Below are positions 13,101 through 26,600 of a stretch of 64,000 bases of DNA, piece after piece. The position numbers and the translations under genes were made by a program. Numbering within the stretch: the stretch's first letter is position 1; every line of letters starts with the position of its first letter. This DNA is from Mytilus trossulus (taxonomy: Eukaryota; Mollusca; Bivalvia; Mytilida; Mytilidae). Location: assembly GCF_036588685.1 (NCBI RefSeq), contig NC_086378.1:27381578-27445577 (forward strand). Direction: 5' to 3'. Under the pieces are notes generated by a model that ran no database searches, had not been told where the DNA came from, and saw only the letters and a program-made list of their open reading frames with translations.

Positions 13101-15350
13101 AAATTTGATAAAGAATCGAACTTGCTTTCGGTTTTTTTTTCTTTAATTCTAAATAATTCAAATTTTCAACATTTCCATCAAGATAATTAAATATACATTT
13201 GTATCCTATAAATTGTGTTGATTGTCGCTTCAACCAATTTTTATAGAAATTTATTGGAAATAAGTCTGATGTTTTTGAATATATTTTGCTTTATTAGAAA
13301 ATTAAATTTTCGTCTCCACTTCTATACTGAATATTGAATTATGCCTGTGTTGATTTGTTAACAGATTTTCTGCGTGTTTCAATGCGTTATTCTTTCGTTT
13401 TTGTGGCTTGCCGTAATGTGACCGTGCTCTCACTTTGTAATCATTCGGATAATTTAAATAAGACATAATTAGTTTAATTCTAGCCATTTTCATCGTTTAT
13501 CTCCGAAGACGTGAGCTGAAAGCACCAATAATTTGACGATAAAACTGGTTGATAAACGATTTTGTGTTATTTTCAATATTTCTTCAGAAATTTAGATTAA
13601 GGCAATGCTATTTTCTCAGAAGGGCGCAGGATATCAAATCATGTAGCCTTTCAACATATTAGCTGTTTCTTAGTACTGCTTAAAAGCGTCATAATAGCTT
13701 CAAATGGCACCAAACCTGACAAATTACATCTTAAATGCTTGTAATGTCACTTAATTTCATGTAAAACGTTGGAAAATTGGCGAAAGCATTCATCAACATC
13801 AGCTACAAAATAGCTAGCGTCACAGGAGTGCTAGAAATGCTAGATCTAATTTCCTTATTTCACCAAATTAGATGATTCCTTCTAAATTGATGGTTTAAGT
13901 AAATTTTCTATAATATAAAATAATTGGGCCTAATTTAACAATAGAGTTACTTAAGACAGTACTTTCTTGAGTGCAGAAAAACGGGATAAAAAATCCAGAC
14001 CAAGAACTAAATTATGCCTTTACATTTTAATGCAAAATTAGAAAAAAATGAGAGTAAATAATAATAGTAATTGTATCTGTTTAAGGTTCCTGAAGACATA
14101 AAGCATACACGTTAAAATATAAATGTAATTCTATATATTTCATTGTGAGATAAGAAGTAAAATAGTGGGACATTTTATTTTGAAGACAGTATAAATATAT
14201 AAGCAATTTTATATATACAAATAATAGTTCTTACCTTTTGGAACGTATCTTCCATTTATGTCCATTTCAGTGGAATTGAATTTTGGAAATTATTTCTGTT
14301 AGGTCACGGAATTTGCAAGAGTATTTCATTTTAATTGTTTCAATGCAGAAATAATTTCCTTATGATGGTAAATATATCCAGCAGTTTTAGCAAAAAAGTG
14401 TCAAAGAGCTGCAATTTTTTGAAAATTATAGCACGTAAGAATTGAAAATACTACTCTGTTAATTAAAATATCGTACATTAATGATCGGCCATTTTGGAAC
14501 ATTTCAAAAATAATTTCGAAATATATGAATATTCATTAAACTTACACCTAAAAGGTGACGTATAATGACCATTGTCCAATCGAGGTACTTATGGGGATTT
14601 TCAAAAAGCATTTTCATTGTAACATCTTTTTATATATTTTTCTTATGTTTTTTTTATTTCTAAGAACCTGTCCTGACTAAGGATAAAGGTAAAACGAGAC
14701 ACCTTAATTGCAATTGGAAAGTCGACACAGACCTGATAAACAAACAAGACAATGTAAATCCGGATCTTCAGAGGGGTGAAGAATTATGAGGGATAGGGAT
14801 TTGACGGACAATAAGACTATAACAATGGGATTAACAGGAAGATAATGCTTCTGAATAGGAGTACTAATTAATAATAATGTCCGGATTATAACAGTACAGA
14901 GATAGGTTCGTGTACATTGTGTAACTTGGTATTCTGTGATGGCAATGTGACAAACGATTTGTTTACAGCTGTAATTATTATCAGATGATAATTTAACGGA
15001 GGCGATATAACTCCTAATTTGAAAAAAACAAAAACATATTCGTATTTTTTTAGCTTCTATTTCATAGTATTGACTTTTTGTTATTTGTTAATAGGTGTCC
15101 ATATAATTAGTTAAATTAATAAATGATAATAGAAATTGAAACACAAATATGAGTGAGGTTATTAGTAAAAAATGTGACTTCAGTCTTTTTTTAGCCCCGA
15201 AATTTTTCAAATATTTTATAAGCGAAACATTACAAAAATAAACTGTTAAAAATATTTCCGGAATAAGTTTAATTTAACTCATAAAGGTCTCAAAGCAGCA
15301 ACAGTTATCATAGTAAAATGTGAACGAAAATAGTTTCTTTTTAATTATTA
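10110..15350. other. Intergenic stretch without recognisable genes
   Basis: No coding exon could be supported here. 12420-12662 is low-complexity TTTCTTTATT sequence, and its open frames there are artefacts. Two less AT-rich islands, 11090-11560 and 14660-15010, contain TAATTA homeodomain-type cores and look unlike the repeats around them. They are candidate distal regulatory elements, unproven. Confidence 0.4.
12420..12662. repeat. Low-complexity pyrimidine-rich tract (TTTCTTTATT)n
   Basis: An irregular array of TTTCTTTATTTCTC-like words yields phenylalanine/leucine-rich spurious open frames on the plus strand. Confidence 0.9.
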
Positions 15351-15594
15351 CTAGAACACACCCGCGAAATCGCGGGCATTCAGAACGTATTTGAAAGGAT
15401 GTAAAGTTTTGTAGGAAGAGTTTTGTAGAAGATTTAATGACTTGAGAATTTCAGGAAAAGTATCAAAAGTCATAGGTACTTGGGGACAGGGAAATGTTTT
15501 TTTAACCCTCCTCCTTTATTTCCAAAATTCCCATTTTTTGTTTTCTATTAATTTCATTATCCAGTGGCATTATGAACATACATTCAGTGTACAT

Positions 15595-16015
15595 GTATTA
15601 TGAACATTTCAGTCAGAAGCCTGTAATTCAGTGGTTCAGTGATATTTGTTTTTGGTTCTTTTTTTTTACATAAATAAGGCTGTTAGTTTTCTCATTTGAA
15701 TTGTTTTACATTGTCATTTCGTTTTTTTTTTTTATATCAGACTATGCAGTATCGGCTTTCGCTTATTGTTGAAGGCCGTAAAATGACCTGTACGTGTTAA
15801 TTTCGGTGTCATTTTGGTCTCTTGTGGAGAGCTGTCTCATTAGCTGTTAGTTTTCTCATTTGAATTGTTTTACATTGTCATTTCGTAGCCTTTTATATCA
15901 GACTATGCAGTATCGGCTTTTGCTTATTGTTGAAGGCCGTAAGGTGACCTAAATACATTTTAATTTCGGTGTAATTTTGGTCTCTTGTTGAGAGCTGTCT
16001 CATTGGCATTCATAC
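15595..16015 (+). repeat. Mussel-type dispersed repeat, two tandem partial copies
   Basis: The words TTAGTTTTCTCATTTGAATT, TATCGGCTTT, TTGTTGAAGGCCGTAA, TTTTGGTCTCTTG and GAGAGCTGTCTCATT occur twice about 160 bp apart. The same family appears at 41935-42335 (fullest copy), 30120-30335, 23690-23860, 25715-25805, 38680-38735 and 47505-47555. Confidence 0.75.
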
Positions 16016-16195
16016 TTGAGAATTTCAGAAAAGGTATCAAAAGTCATAGGTAATTTGGGACAGGATAATTGTTTTTCTAGCCCGGCTCCTCCTTTTTCCA
16101 CAAAAAAATCCTTTTTTTTGTTTGTTTTCTAATGACACATGAATAATTTTAGCGCTTATCTGTATATTATGAACATTCATTAAAGGGGGTCGGGG

Positions 16196-16348
16196 CAGAG
16201 GCAGATTTAATGGGGCCCAGTCTCCCCCCCTTTCTGGAAAATAATTGGTTGCTTATATCTATAGACAATCACTGAAGCATGACCGGAGCGGGCCCCTCTT
16301 AGGCAGTCAACGGTCCCCTGTGTATGAAAATTTCTGGATCCGCCACTG
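16196..16348. mobile_element. Short MITE ending in GGATCCGCCACTG
   Basis: It starts near GAGGCAGATTTAATGGGGCC and ends at TGGATCCGCCACTG, with C-runs and TCACTGAAGCATGACCG inside. It is the same family as 43877-44044, 55403-55540 and 59223-59371. Confidence 0.6.
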
Positions 16349-17739
16349 CGGAGGGGCCCTGATCCCAATATCCCGGGCTTAAAAACATGAAATCCCGAAT
16401 TTATTATACAAATTAAATATCTCGACATCCCAAAATTCGAAAAAAGAAATCCCGGATCCCAAATTGGTCAATCCTGAAATTTCGATCTTAAAAACACACG
16501 TTCCAGACGTCCCGAAAGTGTATTTTCTTTTTACAGTCAATTCTCAGTTTAATAATCGATCCACGGCGGTCATTGATACATGTATATTATACAGACCCTC
16601 TCTATTTAATAAACTCTGTGACCGCCGATGATAGTAAACTTGAAAGTGATATCAGACAGAAAATACACTAACTTTATTCGTAGTATATGTATTTGTTTCA
16701 AAGTAAAAAGAAAAACTCAAACCGGAGGTCTAATCTGACTTAAATTTCGTCCAATGACGGATATAAGACAGAAAATACACTGTACTCGTAGTATAATGTA
16801 TGTTCAAAGTATACAGGAAAACGCAAATCGGAAGTCTAATCTGACTTAAATTTTCACCCAATGACGGAAACATATCCGGACGTCTTTTTTCTCGTTTTTC
16901 ACCCAAAATAACTCAATATGAATAATCATATGAATGGATGACAAATGCGATTATGCACTGTACCCATTGGACATAGAGGCATGATGATTAATTTATTGTG
17001 GAAAGAAGAGAAGCGACACCAAAAATGAGGTCTTCTCGTTTAATAGTATAGATTAATTTATTGTGGAAAGAAGAGAAGCGACACCAAAAATGAGGTCTTC
17101 TCGTTTAATAGTATAGATATACTCCAATAAGGCAACTAAAAACTACAGTATATTTATGTTTAAGATGAATGTTCTGTTTCTCGTATATGATTTCGTTTTA
17201 GCGTACAGTAAAAATTATTCAAACACATTAAATGTCAAAATGCAGGTTCTTTCAGCAATAAAAAGTTTAAACGTGTTGTTATATTTGAAATTGAAAAAAA
17301 TAGCACAAGATCGTGTAACGACCTATCATACGATATGCCATGGACTAAATAAATAGTTCTTGTTTGTTGCAGTTTGTTCTGAGCATTACACGATATCGTG
17401 CCGCTTCATATATACGTTTTTAAAAGGTTGCTGAATGAAATCTTCTTTTATAAAGTACATACAACCTTATTAGAGTGCAAAACAGATAGTTCAAGATTGC
17501 TCTGACGGTTCGCCCTAAACAAATTTTAAAAAAGATTTATAAAGGAAAACTTTAATAAAGCATTGTCCTGTCAGTACCAAATGATTTAAATAATAAATTC
17601 AAAAAAGAACTTGTGATACCCTCGCGAGCAAAAGGCTGACAAACAGATTTATTGACCCTGCGTTGGTAATATTATTACATTAACAATACCAATTTTACTG
17701 TTCTTATACATAGAAACATTTGCACACGTGAATTCCACA

Positions 17740-18215
17740 TGAATTTCACATGTAATTCGCTTGAAATATTTCACGTGAGATTCACCTTAAACGAGCTTAT
17801 ACATGAAAATATGCATGTGAATGTCACATGAATTGAGATTTATCTGAACCTTATGTGAAATTTCAAGTGAATTGAGTCACCTGAACCTCGTGTGAATTTT
17901 TTCACTTGAATTTTGTCACCTGACCTTCATTTGAATTTTTTCACATGAATTTCACGTGAATTTTACAATAATAAAACATTTTATTTTTAAAATTCATGTG
18001 AATTTGACGTGGAAAAAATTCTTGCTTTTTTAACGGGAAACTCAAATGAACTGATTTCAAGTGAGTTTCACTCATAAATTTTTATGAGGCGAGTTCACAC
18101 GAATTTTCACGAGAGTTTCGCGTATAAGCCCGTTTGAGGCGAAATTCACGCGAATTTCAGGTGACATTCTCATGAATTTAAATTCACGTGAAACTAATGT
18201 GAGTGAAAATTGCCT
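17740..18215. repeat. Cluster of TTCACGTGAA-type palindromic words
   Basis: Some 25 or more degenerate copies of TTCAC(G/A)TGAA, or its halves, lie in about 475 bp on both strands. Examples are CACACGTGAATTCCACATGA near the start and AAATTCACGTGAAAC near the end. There is no fixed period and no open frame. CACGTG is also the E-box core, but an element rich in internal palindromes is as likely. Confidence 0.65.
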
Positions 18216-18799
18216 GTGTAAAACTATTAGTGCATTTCTTCCTAGCACACAAACGATACAAACGGTTCAACGATCATACATTTAGATCATTTGTTTCTAA
18301 CTGACGTTTGCCAAGTTTGCATAAACTTGACAAACTATACACTCGCTAAAAATGCGTCTACAGTTTGTCTTCGTCATTTTTAAGTACAAACCGCTGCATT
18401 GCTTTCTAACTTCAACATTGAATCAGTTATCTATTCATATTTTTCCCATTTAAAGAAATAATTCTGACAAAAGAAAAAGAGGTTTAATCCTGATTTTTAA
18501 ACTCAAATCAATAACTCAAAATTAGATATATAAAGTATATGCTCTCCTTTTCTTTCAGTACTGCTAGTTTACACTTATCTAATGAAGAAAATGAACTGAC
18601 AATACAGTTTATGTCTGGAACCACGTGAGGGAAGATCTTTTGTCACATTGTATAAATGCAGAAATTGTTTAGGGCGGAGGGGTAGATATCGGCCCTATGG
18701 TGCTACACATTTGGTTAATGCATAGACTTTTTTTAACTACTCATTATGTTACTATTTTGGTAATCTAATTCTGTTTTAATTCACGAATCTGCATCTGAT

Positions 18800-19060
18800 C
18801 CTTTTGTCATTTGGCTTATTGGTACTGATGTTCGAGGTTTGATAGTTCCAATCTACTCATTCACCACTTTTTCGTTTCGAAACGATTTAAAGCTTGATAT
18901 ATTGCAGTTATTGCATAGACACTTGTCTATTGCTGAAAACCTTTGAATCTTTTGCGTCGTTAGAATGCTGTATTATTGGTGGCCTTTGGTTGTTGTTTGC
19001 TCTTTAGTCGGGTTGTTGTCTCTAACATATTCCCAATTTCCATTCTCAATTCTATATTCC
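18800..19060 (+). repeat. Mussel-type dispersed repeat fragment
   Basis: It contains GGTGGCCTTTGGTTGTTG and GGGTTGTTGTCTCTAACA, followed by CATTCCCAATTTCC. Related copies lie at 39180-39320 (same strand) and, inverted, at 38750-38800, 44411-44510 and 63755-63830. Confidence 0.6.
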
Positions 19061-19312
19061 GCATCTATTTGCGATCAAATATCAATCGAGACTAGATAAT
19101 CATAAATGTATACTTTATGAACTTCATCTAATACATATGTATATAAATCGTATGTCTCTCATTTCACATAATATATAAATGTGGCCGCCATATGCTTAGA
19201 AAATTTCGATCAGCAGTTAAAAAAAATCAAACAATTTTAATCAATACTCAATTACCTACATCAGCATTGGTAGATATTCGAGTATAGAAACATAAAGATT
19301 TAGTTATTTAAA

Positions 19313-19570
19313 AACAAGAATGTGTCCCCAGTACACGAATGCCCCACTCGCAAAATTATTTTCTATGTTCAGTGGACCGTGACATTAGGGTAAAAACTCT
19401 AATTTGGTATTAAAATTAGAAAGATCATATCATAGGGAACATGTGTACTAAGTTTGAAGTTGGTTGGACTTCAACTTCATCAAAAACTACCTTGACCAAA
19501 AACTTTAATATGAAGCGGCACAGACGCACAAACCATAAAACATAACTATCGTAGGTGGGACATAAAAATA
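19313..19570 (+). repeat. Dispersed repeat, 3' of the receptor gene
   Basis: It shares TTTTCTATG, GGACCGTGACATT, GAACATGTGTACTAAGTTT and ACCTTGACCAAAAACTTTAA with 31647-31930. It lies directly downstream of the receptor stop codon and so may contribute to its 3' UTR. Confidence 0.65.
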
Positions 19571-19595
19571 CAACAAAATGATAGTCCAAACAACT

Positions 19596-19751
19596 TCAAG
19601 ATGAATTGTTATTGTTTGCTAGAACAGCAGTGGCGTTAAAGTCAACCTCTTCGTACGTTGTTCTGGTAAGGTTCTTCTGAACGGTTCCTTCTTCCGGCTT
19701 TTTGTCATCGTCAAAGGTAACTTCGACGTAAACTAACTGATCTGTATCTTT
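19596..19751 (-). CDS. Receptor exon 6 (ITIM and ITSM, stop)
   Basis: Acceptor TTATTTCAG is followed by 51 codons and TGA at 19598-19596. The exon encodes DQLVYVEVTF and LTRTTYEEVDF and ends NNNNSS. Confidence 0.8.
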   Translation of the reverse strand, partial: KDTDQLVYVEVTFDDDKKPEEGTVQKNLTRTTYEEVDFNATAVLANNNNSS

Positions 19752-20602
19752 CTGAAATAAAACAAAATAGACAGTGTTTCACTGTTTAATATACCCCTCA
19801 TCTTGAAAATAAGTTCGACATGTTCAACATTATATAAAACACATATTTCTGTTTTGATCGTTTGGTCAATGGTAAAATGTATCAATGAACTTAAATTTCG
19901 ATTACTTATTATTTCCTTACGTCAGCCGGTAAATATATTATGTATGTTTTCGGCAGAAATTTGTTTTATTTTTTAAGATTTCAGATGCAGCCTACGAACA
20001 TCAAGTTTAACCCAAACGTATTTTTCAAACTGTTATCAAAGAGCCAATGCACCATCATTCTTTCAAAAAGTAGTGTTTTAACCTATCCATATAAAACGTT
20101 ATTGCCTGCCTCCTTTGTCTCATTATGAAAGACTTTATACCAACTGGTATTATTAACAGTATCTTGTCTGTTTCTACGTATTATCTGAGATCTGCAGACG
20201 TTCTAAAACCCTGTTTGAAACAATGTACTTCAACTTACTTGTTCATTGTTTTGTTGATGTCCAGGTTCAGGATCAGATACTCTAGTAGGTGTATTTTCCG
20301 TTTCTAGATCAGTTTCTCTAGTAAGTTGATTTTCCGTTTCTAGGTCAGTTTCTCTAGTAAGTTGATGTTCCGTTCCAGGATATGTGTCACTGGTTTGTTT
20401 AGTTTTCTTTATTACTTCGCTGTAAACATTATCAATTGTAGGTTTTTCAATCTGTGCTGCTATAAATAAAAATAAAAAGTTTTCTATTTCCCGACTTGCT
20501 CTAGGAGACATGTACTGATTTCAATACAAGTACATACATGTTACTCAGATCTGGTTGTTTCGCCGCGATATAACCTGTTGCGCAGATGCAGCGCAGGACA
20601 AT

Positions 20603-20641
<39 letters not shown>

Positions 20642-23600
20642 GAGAGTTAATTGAACACCTACTAGAACGTGATACTCAATGGATTTGTGGGTCCTATTTC
20701 AAATTAAAGCATTGTATTCAAATAATTATCTTAAGATTCTAGTGCTAGTCTCTTACACAATTAAGATCGTTGGTTTTATCAGTTTTTAAGTTTACTAGTA
20801 GCTGACTATTCGGTATGGGTTAAGCTCATTGTTTAAGGTCGTACTGTTACCTATAGTAAACTAGATGCTCTAAAGAGCCTGTGTCGCTCACCTTGGTATA
20901 TGTGAATATTAAACAAAGATGCAGATGGATTCATGGCAAAATTGGGTTTTATGGATGGTGATGTGTTTGTACATCTTACTTTACTGATCTATCTATCTAT
21001 AATGAACTTGGCCAAGTAGTTTCAGTGGAAAATGTTAGTTAAAATTTACAAATTTTAATTGTTAAAAATTGACTTTAAAGGTCATTAACTCCTTAGGAGG
21101 TCAATTGGTCATTTTGGTCATGATCACTTATTTTTAGGTCCTAGTCTGCTGTACATTATTGCTGTTTACAGTTTATCTCTATCTATAATAATATTCAAGA
21201 TAATAACAAAAAACGGCAAAATGTCCTTAAAATTACCAACTCAGGGGCAGCAATCTAGCAACAGGTTGTCCGACCAATCTGTACATTTCAGTGCAGATAG
21301 ATCTTGACATGATAAACAATTAAAAACCCCAGTCAGATTTGCTCTCAATGCTTTTGTCTTTGAGGTACAAGCCAAAAACTGCATTTTACCCCTATGTTCT
21401 ATTTTTAGCTGTGGTGGCCATCTTGGTTGGATGTCCGAGTCACCGGACACATTTTTTAAACTAGATATCCCAAAGATGAGTGTGGCCAAGTTTGGATAAA
21501 TTTCAGAGGAGAAAATTTTTGTAAAAGATTACTAAGATTTACGAAAAATGGTTAAACATTGACTATAAAGGGCAATTCCTCCTAAAGGGGTCAACTGACT
21601 ATTTCGGTCATGTTGACTTATTTGTAAATCTCACTTTGCTGAACATGATTGCTATTTACAGTTTATTTCTATCTATAATAATATTCAAGATAATAACCAA
21701 AAACAGTAAAATTTCCTTAAAATTACCAATTTAGGGGCAGCAACCCAACAACGGATTGACCGACTTATCTGAAAATTTAGAGACAGATAGATCTTGACCT
21801 GATAAACAATTTTACTTCGTCAGATTTGCTCTAAATGCTTTGATTTTTGAGTTATAAGCCAAAAACTGCATTTTACCCCATATGTTCTATTTTTAGCCAT
21901 GGCAGCTATCATGGTTGGTTGGCCGGGTCACCGGACACATTTTTTAAACTAGATACCCAAATGAAAATTGTGGCCAAGTTTGATTAAATTTGGCCCAGTA
22001 GTTTCAAAGTTAACGACGCCGGACGACGGACGCAAAGTGACGAGAAAAGCGCACTTGGCCCTTTGTACCAGGTGAGCTAAAAGGCTGATTTAACTTCATT
22101 CGTTCACTTATTCTTTTAGTTGATGTTTTGGTTATGTTTTGTAAATCAGCTTCTTAAAAATTATTGATATAAAAAATAAGGAGACGTGGATATGATGCAA
22201 ATGAGACAGCTAAACAGACAAAAAGACAAGAATACGAATAAAAATTTGCTGTTAGCTATACACTTGTTTTTAATTTTTGACATTATCAACCATTTAAATT
22301 GCAGGTAGTTTAATGTTTTAATCTATTGATTTTGTTGTCATGTTTATGTTGGAAAATATGTGTATTTATCTTTAGTCCAAATTTTTGTCTACCTATTTTA
22401 ATTAATCTAATTCAAAGTGGTATTTAGTTTAATCTGCCACGGTTGTGTAAAATGAAATAGAGATTCAAGAGCATGTGTCGCTCACCTAGGCAGGTATGAC
22501 AGGTTATTGCGAGATATGTTTGCTGTTTGAAGTGGCGAGTTTTCAAGATAAAAATTAAAGCCATTTTTAAGGAGCAATAACTCCAATAAGAAGTCGGCTA
22601 AACAATTTCCATCGCGTTGACTTTTAAGAATATCTTGTCTTACCGATCATTTTTGCTTTTTAAAGTGTCTTTTTATCTTTTATGGTTTTCAAGATAATAG
22701 ACAAAAACGCAAAGAATGGTAAAATTATCATTAAAGAGCAATATCTTTAATAAGAAGTTGACTGGCGATTTTAACTATGGGACTTATTAATTTGTAGATC
22801 TTTTCTTTCTTGTCCTTTTTGCTATTTAAAGTTTCTTTTCATCTTTTACTCTTTTACTCTTTGACAGTTATCAAGATTTTTTATCTACCAAAAGAATGTT
22901 GAGGACAAATTTTGATTCTAAAGAAAAAAAAATTGCAAAATGACGACGGTCGCCAAGTGATGCCAAAAGTTCACTTGGCCCTTTAGACTAGACTAGGTGA
23001 GCTAAAAAAATAAAAAAAATCATAATGAAATTTAACTTTATAAAAACTTGTCCTAACCCATTGAAAAAATAAAAATTAGTGTGTAAGTAAAAAAAAATCA
23101 AGAGCTACGAATATAACATAAAATCTTACAGGTTGTAAACAAAATATCTTATTGCATGCATATATTCAGTGCTAATTTGAAGGGGGCAAAAGTTGTACAA
23201 ATGTGGAAAATCTAAAAACCTACCCGAAACGTAACTGTTTTCTCGCGCTGATGTGCTGACTGGGTCTAAATTGTCTTTCATGTTTACATAAGTTGAATCA
23301 TTGTCACCACTGTCACCACTCATACCTTCAATGAAATGAAAGTTATTGATAACCCTCGTCAATCGCGATTCATACCTCTTTAACGTAAGCTTTTAGTCAG
23401 CGCAGTATGTAAAATATTTCATCTTTTATATTGCATCAAATAATTTATTTTTCTCGCAAATATGTTTAAGAGGCGGGAATATAGAACTATGCTACGTTTG
23501 TCCGACTGTCTGTCATGCTTCCTTTAACTACGTACATTTTTGGGATTTTACAACACGTAATTTATGTATGACAGGTTTAGTAAGTCGCAGATTTCATTAC

Positions 23601-26600
23601 TTAAAATTACTTAAAACCTTTACTAAAATCTTTCACAAATACAAATATTTATTTTTTCAATTTTGTGCTTCATGCATGCTGATGAGTCTTGCTTTTTACT
23701 ACTGCTTTTTATAGTTTGTTCTTATATTTTGAAGTTACACCAAGGCTGCAATGTTAGGGGAGGATGAAGCTCATTTATGTTAACGGTCAGGAGCCTATAA
23801 TTCAGTTGTTGTTTTTGGTTACGGTTCGCCATGTTTGTTTCTCGTTTTGGTTTCACTATAAACAAGCAGATTTGCAAATGAATTGAACTAAATCTTTTTT
23901 GGAATACATATTCTAATAAAGTGAATTATAAATAAAGTTTATGAAGCTTCCGCATTCTAAATATGTTAATGTGTAGATTTGATGGCTATAAACGCACTAA
24001 TTTCCTCTTCACAGGTAAAAAACCAACAATTCTACCAAAGGAAAAACTCTTTCCATATGTGTTGCAAAACTCATCAAAGATACCGGAAATCTGGCTTTGA
24101 ATTGTGTGCTCCAGACGAGAGTTCCGTCTACAAAAGTCTCATGAATGGAGATCGAATGCCAAAAAAATACGTAGTTGAATCCTAAACCCAGAGAAAGTTA
24201 GCAATATTTCGTTTTATATAGCAATAAAAAATATTTAATATAACCCGTGCGCAATATATCCATCTGCAATAATTGTATATGGATAACTATACTCACTTCT
24301 CTTCAGATAGTTTCTCCTAAAAACGACAATCACTGCTATAGCAAGTACAACTGATCCGATGACAATCAATATAACTACTGTCACACTACCGTCAGACCTG
24401 GCTGACTGAGATGGCTTATTTTCTGTTATTGGAAAGTCTAAAACATAAATATGTCTACAGTCAAAATATCGTCACACATGGCTGACTGAGATGGCTCATT
24501 TTCTGTTAGTTGGAAAGTCTAAAACATAAATATATCTACAGTCAAAATATCGTCAGACCTGGCTGACTGCGATGGCCCATTTTCTTTTATTGGAAAGTCT
24601 AAAACATAAATATATCTACAGTCAAAATATCGTCAGAACTCGCTGACTGAGATGGCTCATTTTCTGTTATTGGAAAGTCTAAAACATAAATATATCTACA
24701 GTCAAAATATCGTCAGACCTGGCTGACTGAGATGGCTCATTTTCTGCTATTGGAAAGTCTAATACATAAATATATCTACAGTCAAAATATCGTCAGAACT
24801 GGCTGACTGAGATGGCTCATTTTCTGTTATTGGAAAGTCTAAAACATAAATATATCTACAGTCAAAATATCGTCAGAACTGGCTGACTGAAATGGCTCAT
24901 TTTCTGTTATTGGAAAGTCTAAAACATAAATATATCTACAGTCCAAATATCGTCAGACCTGGCTGACTGAGATGGCTCATTTTCTGTTATAGGAAAGTCT
25001 AAATCATAAATAAATCTACAGTCAAAATATCGTCAGACCTGGCTGACTGCTATGGCTCATTTTCTGGTCTTTGGAAGTCTAAAACATAAATATATATCTA
25101 GTCAAAATATCGTGATACATTGCTGACTGAGATGGCTCACTTTCTGTTCCTTGAAAGTCTAAAACATAAATATTTCTACAGTCATAATATCGTCACACAT
25201 GGTTGACTGAGATGGCTCATTTTCTGATTTTGAAAGTATGAAACATAAATATATCTACAGTCAAAATATTGTCAGATCTGGCTGACTGCGATGACCTATT
25301 TTCTGTTCTTTAAAAGTCTAAAACATAAATTTATCTAGTCATAGTGTCGTCTATGACTGAATAGACAAAGTCTAAAATTTTATTTTTTTCGAAATTTCCT
25401 TTCTGTTTGACAGTATGCACGGTATATATAAACCTTTTCTTTTTCTTTTATTTGCCATAGAATAAATGGCTATCTTTAAGCAGAGTGCGCAACAGGTATT
25501 ACTTAGATAAGTTTTGAAATTGGAACTAGGATAGATATATCACATTTGGTAATCATTACGTTATAAAAATCTGCCTCTTTACATGCAAACTATACAGATA
25601 AGATACAACACTTTACTTTGACATTGAAAGGTGTTTTTTTTTTTTATTATTTATCTTTTTTCAATGTGTTAGTTGTGAATGTCTTGTTATCGTTGTTGCA
25701 ATATTTCGCGCATTTTTGGTATGATTACCAATGAGACAACTCTCCACCAGAGACCAAAATGACACAGAAATTAACAACTATATGTCACTGTAAGGCCTTC
25801 AACAGTGACCAAAGCCTAGTTTGTTTTAATTTGGATCAAATATGTTTAAATCAAAATGTTATTTTATCCGTGAGGGCAAATTTAATAACCCAGAAAAATA
25901 TTTCTTTCTTTTTTAATTTTGCATTGAAGGACTTAAAATTGTATCATATATACTGGTTCTTTTATTCAATACTTTACAGCTTTAAGTGTTTTCAATTTCA
26001 GCATAACTAAGCATGTTTTCAAAAATCTAAAGGAATTTGCAATATCAATTTTCACATGATGGTTTGAAAATCTATATGTTGTGTAGCCAAATGAGAAATA
26101 TAACTAGAGGCTCTAAAGAGCCTGTGTCGCTCACCTTGGTATATGTGAATATTCAACAAAGGACACAGATGGATTCATGACAAAATTGTGTTTTGGTGAT
26201 GGTGATGTGCTTGTAGATCTAACTTTACTGAACATTCTTGCTGCGTACATATATCACCATCTATAATGATTGGCCCAGTAGTTTCAGTTGAAAGTGTTAG
26301 TAAAAATTTACAAATGTTATGAAAATTGTTAAAAATTGAATATCGATGTGTCTGAAATTTTCAGGGCAGATAGATCTTGACATGATAAACAATTTAACAC
26401 CATGCCAGTTTTGCTCTTAATGCTTTTGTTTTTGAGTTATAAGCCAAAAACTGCATTTTACCCCATGTTCTATTTTTAGCCATGGCCGCCATCTTGGTTG
26501 GTTTGACGGGTCATCGGACACAATTTTTAAATTAGATACCCCAATGATGATTGTGGCCAAGTTTGGTTAAATTTGGCCCAGTAGTTTCAGAGGAGAAGAT

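Larger units (their letters stand above)
15351..17117 (-). mobile_element. Non-autonomous Helitron
   Basis: Read on the minus strand, the element begins TCTATACTATTAAACGAG after a host A (17118). It ends with the hairpin CCCGCGATTTCGCGGG, then TGTGTT and CTAG, before a host T (complement of 15350). A 5' TC, a 3' hairpin plus CTAG, and insertion between A and T are diagnostic of Helitrons. No Rep/helicase frame is present. The 5' terminus is duplicated in tandem (65-bp units at 16986-17050 and 17051-17115). Other repeats sit inside, at 15595-16015 and 16196-16348. Confidence 0.8.

Noticed and set aside
20125-20307. 60-codon plus-strand open frame
   Set aside because: It is a shadow antisense to receptor exon 5.
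23979-24185. 68-codon plus-strand open frame between receptor exons 3 and 4
   Set aside because: It is antisense to a confirmed intron, with no domain and no splice partners.
24430-25345. CRISPR-like array (regular 80-bp repeats)
   Set aside because: There are no unique spacers. Whole units are homologous to receptor exon 3 and its acceptor in a eukaryotic intron.
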